NCBI GenBank assembly: GCA_946491665.1
Contig: CAMLYL010000004.1
Span: forward strand, 1 to 64,000
Source of the DNA: an uncultured Lachnospiraceae bacterium
Lineage (GTDB): Bacteria; Bacillota; Clostridia; Lachnospirales; Lachnospiraceae
Length of the DNA stretch: 64,000 bases
Reading direction: 5' to 3'
In this document: in pieces, positions 26,403 through 34,788 of the stretch
Layout: the number at the start of each line of letters is the position of its first letter
How positions within the stretch are numbered: the stretch's first letter is position 1
The notes under the pieces: generated by a model
Seen by the model: only the letters and a program-made list of their open reading frames with translations
What the model was told of the DNA's origin: nothing
Database searches by the model: none
Position numbers and translations under genes: made by a program

Positions 26403-26432
26403 TAGTATGATGATTTTTCTTCTATATTATTC
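26403..26432 (-). promoter_or_regulatory. Sigma-G-type promoter of the ytxH-like/spoVA operon
   Basis: Minus-strand GAATA (26432-26428), exactly 18 bases, CATACTA (26409-26403). This fits the Bacillus sigma-G consensus GHATR-N18-CATNHTA at every position. The predicted start lies about 26 bases before the ribosome binding site. spoVA operons are known sigma-G targets. Confidence 0.75.
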
Positions 26433-26492
26433 ATGAGAATCCGAACCTCTCATGAAAATTTCATTTTATTAAATTTTTTCATCCGGTTCTCC

Positions 26493-26897
26493 TCATGCCT
26501 CTGCTTTTTCTTTCACAGAAACAGAAATAGCACCTTCTGCTGCCGGATACCCGCAGACTTTCATTCCCTCCCGTATGACCGCCTTCAGATCTTTTCCCGA
26601 AAGATTCACCACAGAATTATCATCCAGCTTCACACAGACGCTTCCCTCTGTCAGTTCCGGTGAACAGGCAATCTCATATCTTTTTTGTGAATGAATGGCT
26701 CCGATCTCTTCCAGAAGATTCACCATACGGTAGACAGTTGCGATCCCGATATTGTGATCCACCTTCAGCGCCAGGTAATAGATTTCTTTACAGCTTGTAC
26801 AATTTTTCGATAAAATAATATCCAGAATAAGTATGCGCTGCCTGGTAATCCGGCATCCTATTTCCCTCAATTTTTCCAGAATGATTTCTTTTTGCAT
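26493..26897 (-). CDS. Fur-family regulator without recognisable metal sites
   Basis: 134 residues. The N-terminal half is a typical Fur winged helix (LREIGCRITRQRILILDIIL, TSCKEIYYLALKV, IGIATVYRMVNLLEEIGAI). The C-terminal half has neither the HHHDH segment nor CxxC pairs of Fur, Zur or PerR, and is replaced by a short domain (SVCVKLDDNSVVNLSGKDLK, MKVCGYPAAEGAISVSVKEK). Its signal is therefore probably not a metal bound in the usual way. The start at 26897 lies only six bases after the -10 box. It is placed between sigF and the spoVA operon. Confidence 0.8.
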   Translation of the reverse strand: MQKEIILEKLREIGCRITRQRILILDIILSKNCTSCKEIYYLALKVDHNIGIATVYRMVNLLEEIGAIHSQKRYEIACSPELTEGSVCVKLDDNSVVNLSGKDLKAVIREGMKVCGYPAAEGAISVSVKEKAEA

Positions 26898-26903
26898 GCA
26901 GTT

Positions 26904-26932
26904 AGTATATAACAATCTATGTTAGTTGTCAA
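26904..26932 (-). promoter_or_regulatory. Consensus promoter giving a probably leaderless fur-like mRNA
   Basis: Minus-strand TTGACA (26932-26927), 17 bases, TATACT (26909-26904). Six bases (AACTGC) separate the -10 box from the ATG, so transcription should start at or next to the start codon. GTTAGT repeats 20 bases apart (26901 and 26921) and a TAGTT/AACTA dyad overlap the promoter, and could be an operator. Confidence 0.75.
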
Positions 26933-26982
26933 TAACTACCGCTGTTTTTTACACTGTTCCGCCTGTATTTTCTTCAATATTT

Positions 26983-27708
26983 CTATTTTTCACTCTCTGC
27001 TGATTCCCGCATTTTTGCAAGCAGTTTTTTCTCCATGCGGGAAACCTGCACCTGTGTAACATTTAATATTCCGGCTACCTCCGACTGTGTCTTCCCCTGA
27101 AAATATCGCAAAAATATCAGCCGCCGTTCATCTTTTTCCAGAACAGACAACAGCTGTTCCAGAAACAGATGATTTATTTCATTCTCAATCTCATTTTTCT
27201 CATCCCGGATCTGTTCCTGCAGGGTAATCTCTTTGCCGCTGCTTCCGGGGACTGTCCGGTAAAGAGAGTCCACCGGGGCATTCGCTGATACGGCCAGCAG
27301 AATATCTTCCGGAGAAATCCCCGTCTGATCGGCCAGATCCTGCAGAGTAGGTTCACAGCTATGCATCTCCCTCCACTTCTGTGTTTCACGGCTGATCTTC
27401 GCCCCGTTCTCCTTTAAAGTCCGGCTGACCTTCAGCATACCGTCATCCCTCAGGAAACGGCGAATTTCCCCGGTGATCAGCGGAACCGCATAAGTAGAAA
27501 ACTTCACATCATAGGATAGATCAAAATTATCTATCGCCTTCAGCAGACCTATACTTCCCACCTGAAACAGATCATCCGGCTCATATCCCCTGCCTGCAAA
27601 ACGCCGGACAATACTCCAGACCAGCCCGATATTACTATGTACCAAAGCGTCCCTCGCCTCTTTATCCCCCTGGTGCGCCCGTCTGATATATTCCGTCAGC
27701 TGCTCCAT
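26983..27708 (-). CDS. sigF: RNA polymerase sigma-F factor
   Basis: Forespore-specific sigma factor, 241 residues. Region 2 (LVWSIVRRFAGRGYEPDDLF, QVGSIGLLKAIDNFDLSYDV, KFSTYAVPLITGEIRRFLRD), region 3 and region 4 (LIFLRYFQGKTQSEVAGILN, VTQVQVSRMEKKLL) are all present. It is the last gene of spoIIAA-spoIIAB-sigF, starting four bases after the spoIIAB stop. Placement after spoIIAB identifies it as SigF and not SigG. Confidence 0.95.
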   Translation of the reverse strand: MEQLTEYIRRAHQGDKEARDALVHSNIGLVWSIVRRFAGRGYEPDDLFQVGSIGLLKAIDNFDLSYDVKFSTYAVPLITGEIRRFLRDDGMLKVSRTLKENGAKISRETQKWREMHSCEPTLQDLADQTGISPEDILLAVSANAPVDSLYRTVPGSSGKEITLQEQIRDEKNEIENEINHLFLEQLLSVLEKDERRLIFLRYFQGKTQSEVAGILNVTQVQVSRMEKKLLAKMRESAESEK

Positions 27709-27712
27709 GGAA

Positions 27713-28189
27713 CTATCTGATCTCCTTCTGCATCACCACTCTTGTTCCCCGGCCCGGAGAGGACTCCACTTCCACCTCATCCATAAATGCTTCCATAAAA
27801 GAAAAGCCCATACCGGACCGTTCCAGCTCCGGTTTTGTAGTAAACATCGGCTCCATGGCCTTTTCAATATCAGCAATCCCTTTCCCTTCATCCGTCACCG
27901 CCACCACCAGAATCCGATCCCAGATTGCCGCGTCCAGAAAGATTTTTCCCGGCCCCATCTCATACCCGTGAATCACGCAGTTGGTCACCGCTTCAGACAC
28001 TGCCGTCTTTACATCCGCCAGTTCATCCATCGTTGGATTCAGAGGCGCGATAAAGGCCGCCACCGCTGTCCGGGCAAAACCTTCATTTTCCGATTTTGCT
28101 TCAAATACAATCTGCATTTCATTGACCAGCACAGGCTTTTTATTCTCCGCCGACTCCGGTCTTCTGTCAAAACTCATATCCATTTCCAT
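27713..28189 (-). CDS. spoIIAB: Anti-sigma-F factor and serine kinase SpoIIAB
   Basis: GHKL-fold kinase that binds and inhibits SigF and phosphorylates SpoIIAA. Bergerat motifs are clear: SEAVTNCVIHGYE, VAVTDEGKGIADIE and RSGMGFSFMEAFMD. The start at 28189 (158 residues) gives about 23 residues before the usual family start near NEMQIVFEAKSENEGFA; a GTG or other start closer in has no better ribosome binding site, so a short N-terminal extension is likely. It lies between spoIIAA and sigF. Confidence 0.94.
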   Translation of the reverse strand: MEMDMSFDRRPESAENKKPVLVNEMQIVFEAKSENEGFARTAVAAFIAPLNPTMDELADVKTAVSEAVTNCVIHGYEMGPGKIFLDAAIWDRILVVAVTDEGKGIADIEKAMEPMFTTKPELERSGMGFSFMEAFMDEVEVESSPGRGTRVVMQKEIR

Positions 28190-28234
28190 TGAATCTTTCC
28201 ATCCTTGCCTTTCTGTTTTCAAAACCGTTTTTTA

Positions 28235-28555
28235 TCAATCCGGCTCCCCGGCCATAATACACGTCAGCCCCGACATCACCAGCAGCTTTTTCACCCTCGG
28301 ATTCATATTTTCCGCCAGAATTGTCCCGCCGGAGAATCTGGCATTCCGAAAACGCCCCAGAATTACACCGATCCCGGAACTGTCCATAAAATCCGTTCCC
28401 CGAAAATCAAAAATAATTCTGCGGATATGGTAAGTATCTACCAGCAAATCTGTTTCCTGCTGAATCTGGGTGGCCACATGATGATCCAGTTCCCGCGGCA
28501 GAACAATTCTGAGTTCTGTGCCGCTGACTTTATATTCACACTCCATCTCCCGCAT
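28235..28555 (-). CDS. spoIIAA: Anti-sigma-F factor antagonist SpoIIAA
   Basis: 106-residue STAS-domain protein. The phosphorylatable serine is in DFMDSSGIGVILGR (Ser59 from this start). In its unphosphorylated state it releases SigF from SpoIIAB. An ATG three codons later (28546) is also possible, as AGGAG is only one or two bases from the first ATG but ten from the second. It is the first gene of the operon. The upstream gap holds the terminator of the TPR gene, and I could not find a good sigma-H promoter there. Confidence 0.93.
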   Translation of the reverse strand: MREMECEYKVSGTELRIVLPRELDHHVATQIQQETDLLVDTYHIRRIIFDFRGTDFMDSSGIGVILGRFRNARFSGGTILAENMNPRVKKLLVMSGLTCIMAGEPD

Positions 28556-28588
28556 ACTCCTTTCCTGAAAAAAAGTTTTCTGTAAGAT

Positions 28589-28626
28589 AAAAAAGACATC
28601 TCATCCTGAAGGAATCGATGTCTTTT
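28589..28626 (-). terminator. Terminator between the TPR gene and spoIIAA
   Basis: Stem AAAAGACATC/GATGTCTTTT (28591-28600 with 28617-28626), followed on the minus strand by TTTTTT and then TATCTTACAG. Confidence 0.75.
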
Positions 28627-28656
28627 GTCGCTGTTTTTCTTTTTTCTGTTTTTATA

Positions 28657-30051
28657 TTATTCTGCCGCAGTATATCCTCTGGATTCCAGATCCTGCGCCA
28701 TATCCTCTGCAGTCCTTCTCCAGCTGGATCTGCTGGTATTGTCAATCGTAGTCCGGAACCATTTCAGAGCGTTGGGGTAATCCTCGATATAATTATAGGC
28801 AAACGCCAGATAATAGGCCGCCTCGCCGTTTCCGTAAGACGGGTCTGTCTGCACGATCTCCAGGAATTTCTCAATCGCCGCTTCATAATTCTCATCTCCA
28901 TACAGAGAAAGTCCCTCCTCCATGGCGGCATCCAGCATGGCCGACTGCACCTGGGTCATCATACCATCATAAACTGCCTGCGCATCCGCATCCAGCAGAT
29001 TCCGATCTACATTGGCAATCGTTTCCCCTGCTGCGGTATAATCCTCATCCGCATAGGATACATAGGCATTCAGGAGCTGACTGTAAGCCGTTGTCTTCTC
29101 TCCGGCAGAAGAAGTAGCATTATTTGCCTCCTCCAGCTGCTGATTCAGAGATTCAATCTCGGTCTCCAGGCTCTGAATGGTCTGTTCTCTGGCAGAAATC
29201 GTCTGATTTGCTTCTACCATTTGCGCGGAAGCGCTGGTATTGGCCCGCTGCCGGATCTCCGGGATAACCAGAAAGCATACAACAGCAACGCCGATCGCCG
29301 CTCCCATCAGAAGATTTACTACAGTGCGTACCGCCGTATTATCTGTAAATTTAGCCGGGCGGATAATAATATCATTACCGCTCTGATAGGTCACTGTTTC
29401 TTCCTCTTCTTTCGAGGGCTTCAGCTTTCCATTTGCCCGCAGATGCTCCCTGCACTCCGCCATATAGCGCATAGTATTGGTATTATTTACATCTATTTTC
29501 TCCGCATGGCGCAGGGAACGCATGGCAAGATCATAGCGTTCCTCCCTCATATAAAGAAGAGCCAGAAGCTGATGCCCCTTGACCATCTTGGGATTCAGAG
29601 AAAGCACCTTTTTTAACTGAATCACCGCCAGATCATAGTTTCCCTCCCGACAGTAAGTCAGAGACTGATTAAACTTTTTAATAGTCTGGTTCGTATTCTC
29701 CAGCTGAGCGGCGCTCTTCTGTACATCTCCCAGATACCCGGTTGCCGGATTATTATCCGGCGCCAGGCTTTTGCTGATCACCCACTCACTGAGAGCATTC
29801 ACCGTCTCTCCCATCTCATAGTAAACAAGTCCCAGCAGATTGCGGGCGTCAATATTCATCTTGTTATACCGCAGGCTCACCTTCAGAGAGTCTGCGGCTC
29901 CGCTCAAGTTCCGCACCTTTGCCTTTTCCAGACCGTCATTATAAAGGCGGTTGGACATACTGTTTATTTTCTTCCATACACGCACATCCGCGTTACATTC
30001 CGGACAGGTATCTGTAAAATCCAGGGATGCGCCGCAATAATAACATTTCAT
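28657..30051 (-). CDS. Zinc-ribbon and TPR membrane protein
   Basis: 464 residues. It has a zinc ribbon at the N terminus (CYYCG at 3-7 and CPEC near 16-19), tetratricopeptide repeats over residues ~35-210, a membrane helix near 240-262 (LLMGAAIGVAVVCFLVIPEI), a coiled-coil (TIQSLETEIESLNQQLEEAN) and more TPRs at the C terminus. The protein probably scaffolds other proteins at the membrane, with TPRs on both sides. GGAGG six bases upstream supports the ATG. It follows a 45-residue gene and folC in what looks like one operon. Confidence 0.82.
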   Translation of the reverse strand: MKCYYCGASLDFTDTCPECNADVRVWKKINSMSNRLYNDGLEKAKVRNLSGAADSLKVSLRYNKMNIDARNLLGLVYYEMGETVNALSEWVISKSLAPDNNPATGYLGDVQKSAAQLENTNQTIKKFNQSLTYCREGNYDLAVIQLKKVLSLNPKMVKGHQLLALLYMREERYDLAMRSLRHAEKIDVNNTNTMRYMAECREHLRANGKLKPSKEEEETVTYQSGNDIIIRPAKFTDNTAVRTVVNLLMGAAIGVAVVCFLVIPEIRQRANTSASAQMVEANQTISAREQTIQSLETEIESLNQQLEEANNATSSAGEKTTAYSQLLNAYVSYADEDYTAAGETIANVDRNLLDADAQAVYDGMMTQVQSAMLDAAMEEGLSLYGDENYEAAIEKFLEIVQTDPSYGNGEAAYYLAFAYNYIEDYPNALKWFRTTIDNTSRSSWRRTAEDMAQDLESRGYTAAE

Positions 30052-30063
30052 GAAGCACCTCCG

Positions 30064-30201
30064 CTAGTTTCTGGACTCCCGCACCATTTCCTGCAGGACA
30101 TCCATCATGTCAGTCAGATCGCGGCTGTAAATGGCGTCCTCCGCATCATCAATTTCCATACTGGGTTCAAAATGCTTTAATTCTTCTTCAAAATCGATCA
30201 T
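30064..30201 (-). CDS. Short acidic protein (45 aa), unknown function
   Basis: A 45-codon gene read directly: it begins MIDFEEELKHFEPSMEIDDA and ends with TDMMDVLQEMVRESRN before TAG. The ribosome binding site AAGGAGG with six-base spacing is among the best in the window, and the gene sits cleanly between folC (14 bases upstream) and the TPR gene (12 bases downstream). It is acidic and likely helical. Too short for standard gene-length cut-offs; function unknown. Confidence 0.75.
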   Translation of the reverse strand: MIDFEEELKHFEPSMEIDDAEDAIYSRDLTDMMDVLQEMVRESRN

Positions 30202-30215
30202 GATTGTCCTCCTTT

Positions 30216-31580
30216 TTATGGTTCCTTCTTCTGCAACACTTCCAGCAGAGCTCCGATAAAATACAGAGAGCCTGTACAGAACAGCTTCTGCCCTTTTTTT
30301 CTGCGCCGCATCATCTCCAAAAGCGCCTCTCTGCAGTCTTCAAATCCCTCCGCGCGGCATCCGTCCTCCTCGAAAATCCTCAGAATTTCCACAGGCGGAA
30401 GCCCTCTGTCATCGGGAATCCGGCTCACGGCAATGAATGCCCAGGGAATCTCTTTTGTCAGCAAAGCAATGGAAGTATCGGCATCCTTTCCCTTTACCAT
30501 AGAAAATAAAAGCAGCGGCGGGCAGGGATCCTTCCCGGAAAGCTGTTTTACAGAATCAATAAATTCTGCAATTCCCGAGGGATTATGGGCTCCGTCCAGG
30601 TAAATCCCCGGGGCCGCCTCCTGCATACGTCCCGGCCAGCGTGATGCCGAAAGCCCCTTCTGAATCACAGTATCGCTCATCAGACCCAGAGTATGCATGG
30701 CGCTCACCGCTACCGCTGCGTTCTGCGCCTGATAGGGGGCCGGAAAGGGAATTCTCCATTTTGTCTTATTATCATAAGCAGAGAACAGAGAAAAATCAAT
30801 ATGATTTCCAACGATTTCACAAATTTGAAACATTTTCAGGTCCTGTCCGCCGGCCGCGGCGGCAAAAGCTCCTACACATGAACTTTCCTGCCCGCCGGCC
30901 TCCACAACCCCTGTGCAGGGACATCCAAGCTTTTCGGCCCGGGTCCGGATCACCGCTTCCGCTTCCGTGTCTCCGGCATCAAAGACAACCGGCACGCCGG
31001 GTTTGATAATTCCCGCCTTTTCTCCGGCAATCTCCGAAATCGTGTTCCCCAGATATTCTGTATGCTCCAGACTGACAGAGGTAATCACCGTAAGAACCGG
31101 CGAAGGGAAGCTGTTTGTCGCGTCCAGCCGTCCGCCAAGCCCGGTCTCCAGCACCACATACTCCACGTCTGCCTTTTCGTAAATTACCATACCCACGGCG
31201 AAAAGAAACTCGAAAAACGTCGGGTGACTGCCTGTTTTTCGGACAAGTTCACCGGAAGCCCGCTTCACCTGATCATAAGCATCCAGAAAAACACGTTCAC
31301 TGATCATCTCCCCGTTTACCTGGAACCGCTCCCGGATGTCCACCAGGTGGGGAGACGTAAAAAGCCCTGCGCTTTTTCCCGCCGCCAGAAGCATATGATA
31401 TAAAAAGCAGCAGACGCTGCCTTTTCCATTGCTTCCTGCCACATGGATAATTTTTCTTTTCAGACAGGGATCACCCAGCAGCTTCATCAGCTGCCGGGTG
31501 TGATCCAGACTGTTTTTCGTTGTAAATTTCGGAATGCTGTAGATAAAATCTACTGCCCCGTCCATTTTCTGTGACATCAT
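30216..31580 (-). CDS. folC: Folylpolyglutamate synthase / dihydrofolate synthase
   Basis: ATP-dependent ligase adding glutamate to folates. The 454 residues contain the Mur-ligase-type P-loop HVAGSNGKGSVCCFL, FTSPHLVDIRERFQVNGE, ETGLGGRLDATN, the SLEHTEYLGNTISEIAGEKA loop and DGAHNPSGI. It starts one base after the valS stop (TAAGATG), so it depends on valS translation, with no separate good ribosome binding site. Confidence 0.93.
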   Translation of the reverse strand: MMSQKMDGAVDFIYSIPKFTTKNSLDHTRQLMKLLGDPCLKRKIIHVAGSNGKGSVCCFLYHMLLAAGKSAGLFTSPHLVDIRERFQVNGEMISERVFLDAYDQVKRASGELVRKTGSHPTFFEFLFAVGMVIYEKADVEYVVLETGLGGRLDATNSFPSPVLTVITSVSLEHTEYLGNTISEIAGEKAGIIKPGVPVVFDAGDTEAEAVIRTRAEKLGCPCTGVVEAGGQESSCVGAFAAAAGGQDLKMFQICEIVGNHIDFSLFSAYDNKTKWRIPFPAPYQAQNAAVAVSAMHTLGLMSDTVIQKGLSASRWPGRMQEAAPGIYLDGAHNPSGIAEFIDSVKQLSGKDPCPPLLLFSMVKGKDADTSIALLTKEIPWAFIAVSRIPDDRGLPPVEILRIFEEDGCRAEGFEDCREALLEMMRRRKKGQKLFCTGSLYFIGALLEVLQKKEP

Positions 31581-31581
31581 C

Positions 31582-34227
31582 TTATTTCATCTGAGCCAGA
31601 CGGGCTTCCACATCCGCCATCATCTGCTCATACTTTTTCAGCTTCTCTTTTTCTTCCTCTACCTTTGCAGCCGGAGCCTTGCTTAAAAACTTCTCGTTTT
31701 TCAGCATACCGTTGGAACGGGCCAGTTCTTTCTGCAGTTTTGCTTTCTCCTTCTCCAGCCGCTCCTTCTCTTTTGCCATATCCACCAGCTCCTCCAGAGG
31801 AATATAGATCACCGCATTTGGAATCACGACAGAAACCGCATCCTCCGGAATACCCGCCTTATCTGTCTGCACACAGACTTCGCTGGCGCTGATCAGATGC
31901 ATGTAAATATTTTTGAAATTCTCACAGCGGCGGATCACATTCTCATCCTGGGAAACCACAAAATATTTTGCCTTCCGGCTGGGCGGAACATTCATCTCGG
32001 AACGGAGATTGCGAACGCCCTTTACCAGAACCTTAATGGCTTCAATGGCGGCCTCCGCCTCCTCAAAATGCAGTTCCTCCGTATACACCGGCCAGGAAGA
32101 CAGCATAACGGTCTCCTCCTCCGGGCAGAGTGTACAGTAAATCTCTTCGGTAATAAAAGGCATAAAAGGATGCAGCATCTTCAGGGCATTTGCAAGAACA
32201 GTCTTCAGTGTCCAGAGCGCGCTGTTGGCCGCCGCCGGATCCTGCTCCTTATTGTAGAGACGAACCTTTACAATCTCAATATACCAGTCGCAGAACTCCT
32301 CCCAGATAAAGTCAAATACCTTCTGAACCGCAATTCCCAGTTCATATTTGTCCATATTTTCTGTGACATCCTTCGCCAGTGTGTTTACTTTGGAAAGAAT
32401 CCACTTATCTACCGGGAACAGCTCATCCTCACCGGGCTTACAGGGCTGTTCCTCTCCCAGATTCATCATAATAAAACGGGAAGCATTCCATACCTTATTG
32501 GCGAAATTCCGGCTGGACTCCACACGCTCCCAGTAGAAACGCATATCGTTGCCCGGAGCATTTCCGGTAATCAGGGTCAGGCGCAGGGCGTCAGCTCCGT
32601 ATTTATCAATAACCTCCAGAGGATCAATGCCGTTCCCCAGGGACTTGCTCATCTTCCGGCCCTGAGAATCTCTTACCAGACCATGAATCAGCACTGTATG
32701 GAAAGGCTCGGTTCCGGTCTGTTCCAGTCCGGAAAATACCATACGGATCACCCAGAAGAAAATAATATCGTATCCGGTTACCAGCACATCTGTCGGATAG
32801 AAATAGTCCAGCTCCGGAGTCTTCTCCGGCCATCCCAGCGTAGAGAAGGGCCACAGGGCAGAGGAAAACCAGGTATCCAGCGTATCCTCATCCTGAGTCA
32901 GGTGAGTGCATCCGCACTCCGGACACTTCTCCGGCATCTCCCGGGCAACCACCATATGACCGCACTGGTCGCAATAGTAGGCCGGAATCCGGTGTCCCCA
33001 CCAGAGCTGTCTGGAAATACACCAGTCACGGATGCCCTCCAGCCAGTGAAGGTAGGTCTTTCCATAATTCTCCGGAACAAATTTCAGGCGTCCGCTCTTT
33101 AGGGCGTCAATAGCCGGCTTCGCCATCTCCTCCATTTTTACAAACCACTGGGGCTTTACCATGGGCTCCACGGTAGTCTTGCAGCGATCATGGGTTCCTA
33201 CATTATGAACGTGATTCTCGATGGAAACCAGCAGTCCCATTTCGTCCAGCTTCTCTACAATAGCTTTTCTGGCCTCATACCGGTCCATACCTTCGTAAAT
33301 ACCGCCGTTGGCATTGATGGTTGCGTCATCATTCATCACATTAATCTCTTCCAGATTGTGACGTTTGCCCACCTCAAAATCGTTGGGATCGTGAGCCGGA
33401 GTGATCTTTACGCATCCGGTTCCGAACTCCTTGTCTACATAAGGATCCGCAATAACCGGAATCTCCCTGTTTACAATAGGAAGCAGAAGCTTCTTGCCGA
33501 TCAGATCCTGATACCGCTCATCGTCGGGATTTACCGCAACCGCCGTATCTCCCAGCATAGTCTCCGGACGGGTGGTGGCAATCTCCACAAATCTGCCTTC
33601 TTCGCCGATAATCGGATATTTGATATGCCAGAAATGACCAGCCTGCTCTACATGCTCTACCTCCGCGTCAGAAATAGACGTTTTGCAGACAGGACACCAG
33701 TTGATAATTCTGGATCCTTTATAAATATATCCCTTATCAAAAAGACGGATAAAGGTCTCCTTCACTGCCTCGGAACAGCCCTCGTCCATGGTAAACCGCT
33801 CCCGGTCCCAGTCTGCGGAGGATCCCAGTTTCTTTAACTGACGGACAATCCTTCCGCCGTACTCTTCCTTCCACTCCCAGGCATATTTCAGAAATTCGTC
33901 TCTGGTCAGATCCGCTTTGTCAATTCCTCTCTCCTTCAGACTGTTAATTACCTTTACCTCTGTGGCGATGGCCGCATGATCAGTGCCCGGCTGCCACAGA
34001 GCAGAATATCCCTGCATTCTCTTATAACGGATCAGAATATCCTGCATGGTATTGTCCAGAGCATGCCCCATATGGAGCTGTCCGGTAATATTCGGCGGGG
34101 GCATTACAATGGTAAAAGGTTTTTTGCTGCGGTCTACTTCCGCATGAAAATAATGGTTGTCTTCCCATTTTTTGTAAAGACGGTCCTCGATCCCTTTCGG
34201 ATCATAAGTCTTTTCCAGTTCTTTCAT
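31582..34227 (-). CDS. valS: Valyl-tRNA synthetase
   Basis: 881-residue class I synthetase. The HIGH motif appears as [18 protein letters not shown] and KMSKS as [14 protein letters not shown]. The editing domain ([18 protein letters not shown]), anticodon-binding domain and C-terminal coiled coil ([20 protein letters not shown]) are all present. It is controlled by the T-box leader upstream and leads the valS-folC-45 aa-TPR operon. Confidence 0.97.
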   Translation of the reverse strand: MKELEKTYDPKGIEDRLYKKWEDNHYFHAEVDRSKKPFTIVMPPPNITGQLHMGHALDNTMQDILIRYKRMQGYSALWQPGTDHAAIATEVKVINSLKERGIDKADLTRDEFLKYAWEWKEEYGGRIVRQLKKLGSSADWDRERFTMDEGCSEAVKETFIRLFDKGYIYKGSRIINWCPVCKTSISDAEVEHVEQAGHFWHIKYPIIGEEGRFVEIATTRPETMLGDTAVAVNPDDERYQDLIGKKLLLPIVNREIPVIADPYVDKEFGTGCVKITPAHDPNDFEVGKRHNLEEINVMNDDATINANGGIYEGMDRYEARKAIVEKLDEMGLLVSIENHVHNVGTHDRCKTTVEPMVKPQWFVKMEEMAKPAIDALKSGRLKFVPENYGKTYLHWLEGIRDWCISRQLWWGHRIPAYYCDQCGHMVVAREMPEKCPECGCTHLTQDEDTLDTWFSSALWPFSTLGWPEKTPELDYFYPTDVLVTGYDIIFFWVIRMVFSGLEQTGTEPFHTVLIHGLVRDSQGRKMSKSLGNGIDPLEVIDKYGADALRLTLITGNAPGNDMRFYWERVESSRNFANKVWNASRFIMMNLGEEQPCKPGEDELFPVDKWILSKVNTLAKDVTENMDKYELGIAVQKVFDFIWEEFCDWYIEIVKVRLYNKEQDPAAANSALWTLKTVLANALKMLHPFMPFITEEIYCTLCPEEETVMLSSWPVYTEELHFEEAEAAIEAIKVLVKGVRNLRSEMNVPPSRKAKYFVVSQDENVIRRCENFKNIYMHLISASEVCVQTDKAGIPEDAVSVVIPNAVIYIPLEELVDMAKEKERLEKEKAKLQKELARSNGMLKNEKFLSKAPAAKVEEEKEKLKKYEQMMADVEARLAQMK

Positions 34228-34277
34228 CTGTCTGCTCTCCTTTTTGTCTTTTCTTTGCAGGACACGCAGTTTTTCAT

Positions 34278-34304
34278 AAAAAAGAATCCTGCTCCGCAGG
34301 ATTC
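34278..34304 (-). terminator. Second terminator-like hairpin just before valS
   Basis: GAATCCTGC/GCAGGATTC (9 bp, 3-base loop; 34284-34304), followed on the minus strand by TTTTTT. It looks like an intrinsic terminator 50 bases before the valS start codon, downstream of the T-box terminator. Confidence 0.65.
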
Positions 34305-34318
34305 TCCGCCTGCGGCGG

Positions 34319-34409
34319 GCTGCCTAGGCAGCATCTTCCATTTCGCCGCAGTGAGATCCTCGCGGAGCGTGTTTATCTTACAGGAAACAAAGTTTCCTGT
34401 AAGATAAAC
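34319..34409 (-). repeat. Inverted repeats in the valS leader
   Basis: A perfect 14-base palindrome GCTGCCTAGGCAGC (34319-34332), and a hairpin with perfect 18-base arms GTTTATCTTACAGGAAAC and its complement around AAA (34371-34409). They lie between the T-box terminator and valS, where a short plain leader would be expected. They resemble an inserted repeat sequence. Confidence 0.7.
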
Positions 34410-34708
34410 AAAAGCCCTCCACATGCATTCACATGTGAAGGGCGTCATAATCTGCGCGGTACCACCTTCATTTCCTGCTTGCGCAGGAATCTCTCACATC
34501 CGGTAACGGGGATGAATCGTGAGATCCTACACATCCGTCGGACTTCAGACCTCCGGTTCCAGAGCTACCTTCCGCAAACCGCCTGCCGGATGACCTTTCA
34601 GCCGATGGATCATCCTCTCTGCCGCCGCGCCTTTCGCGTACTCCTCTCTGTCACTACCTTTATCTCCGGAATTTATAACGGTCTCCGCCGTCCGAACCGG
34701 AATTTGCT
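34407..34708 (-). ncRNA. T-box leader of valS
   Basis: Transcript region of about 300 bases. The universal T-box sequence AAGGTGGTACCGCG is at 34468-34455, followed by a terminator with arms GCCCTTCACATG and CATGTGGAGGGC (34443-34414) and TTTTGTTT. The upstream part is GC-rich and can form the large specifier stem. Uncharged tRNA-Val should stabilise the antiterminator and allow valS expression. I could not assign the specifier codon by eye; valine is inferred from the downstream gene. Confidence 0.88.
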
Positions 34709-34714
34709 TTATAC

Positions 34715-34743
34715 ATCATAAACAACATCTTTTCGATTGTCAA
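34715..34743 (-). promoter_or_regulatory. Promoter of the T-box/valS operon
   Basis: Minus-strand TTGACA (34743-34738), 17 bases, TATGAT (34720-34715), 45 bases after the end of hisC. Confidence 0.8.
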
Positions 34744-34788
34744 CCGGTTTTTGATCCGAAAACTCCCTGCCACCGGTCTCTCAAAAAA

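Noticed and set aside
28620..28680. Sigma-H promoter for spoIIA
   Set aside because: A perfect -35 (AGAGGATAT) and a -10 (GCAGAAT) are there on the minus strand, but they are only six bases apart instead of 11-12, and lie upstream of the TPR terminator.
31897..33102. Plus-strand open frame inside valS
   Set aside because: Antisense to valS over its whole length, without start signals.
34371..34409. Transposon-type terminal inverted repeats in the valS leader
   Set aside because: The arms are separated by only three bases, so nothing is enclosed; treated as a hairpin repeat instead.
34224..34448. 74-codon open frame on the minus strand before valS
   Set aside because: It runs through the T-box terminator and the inverted repeats; the frame is a by-product of the repeated sequence, with no ribosome binding site.
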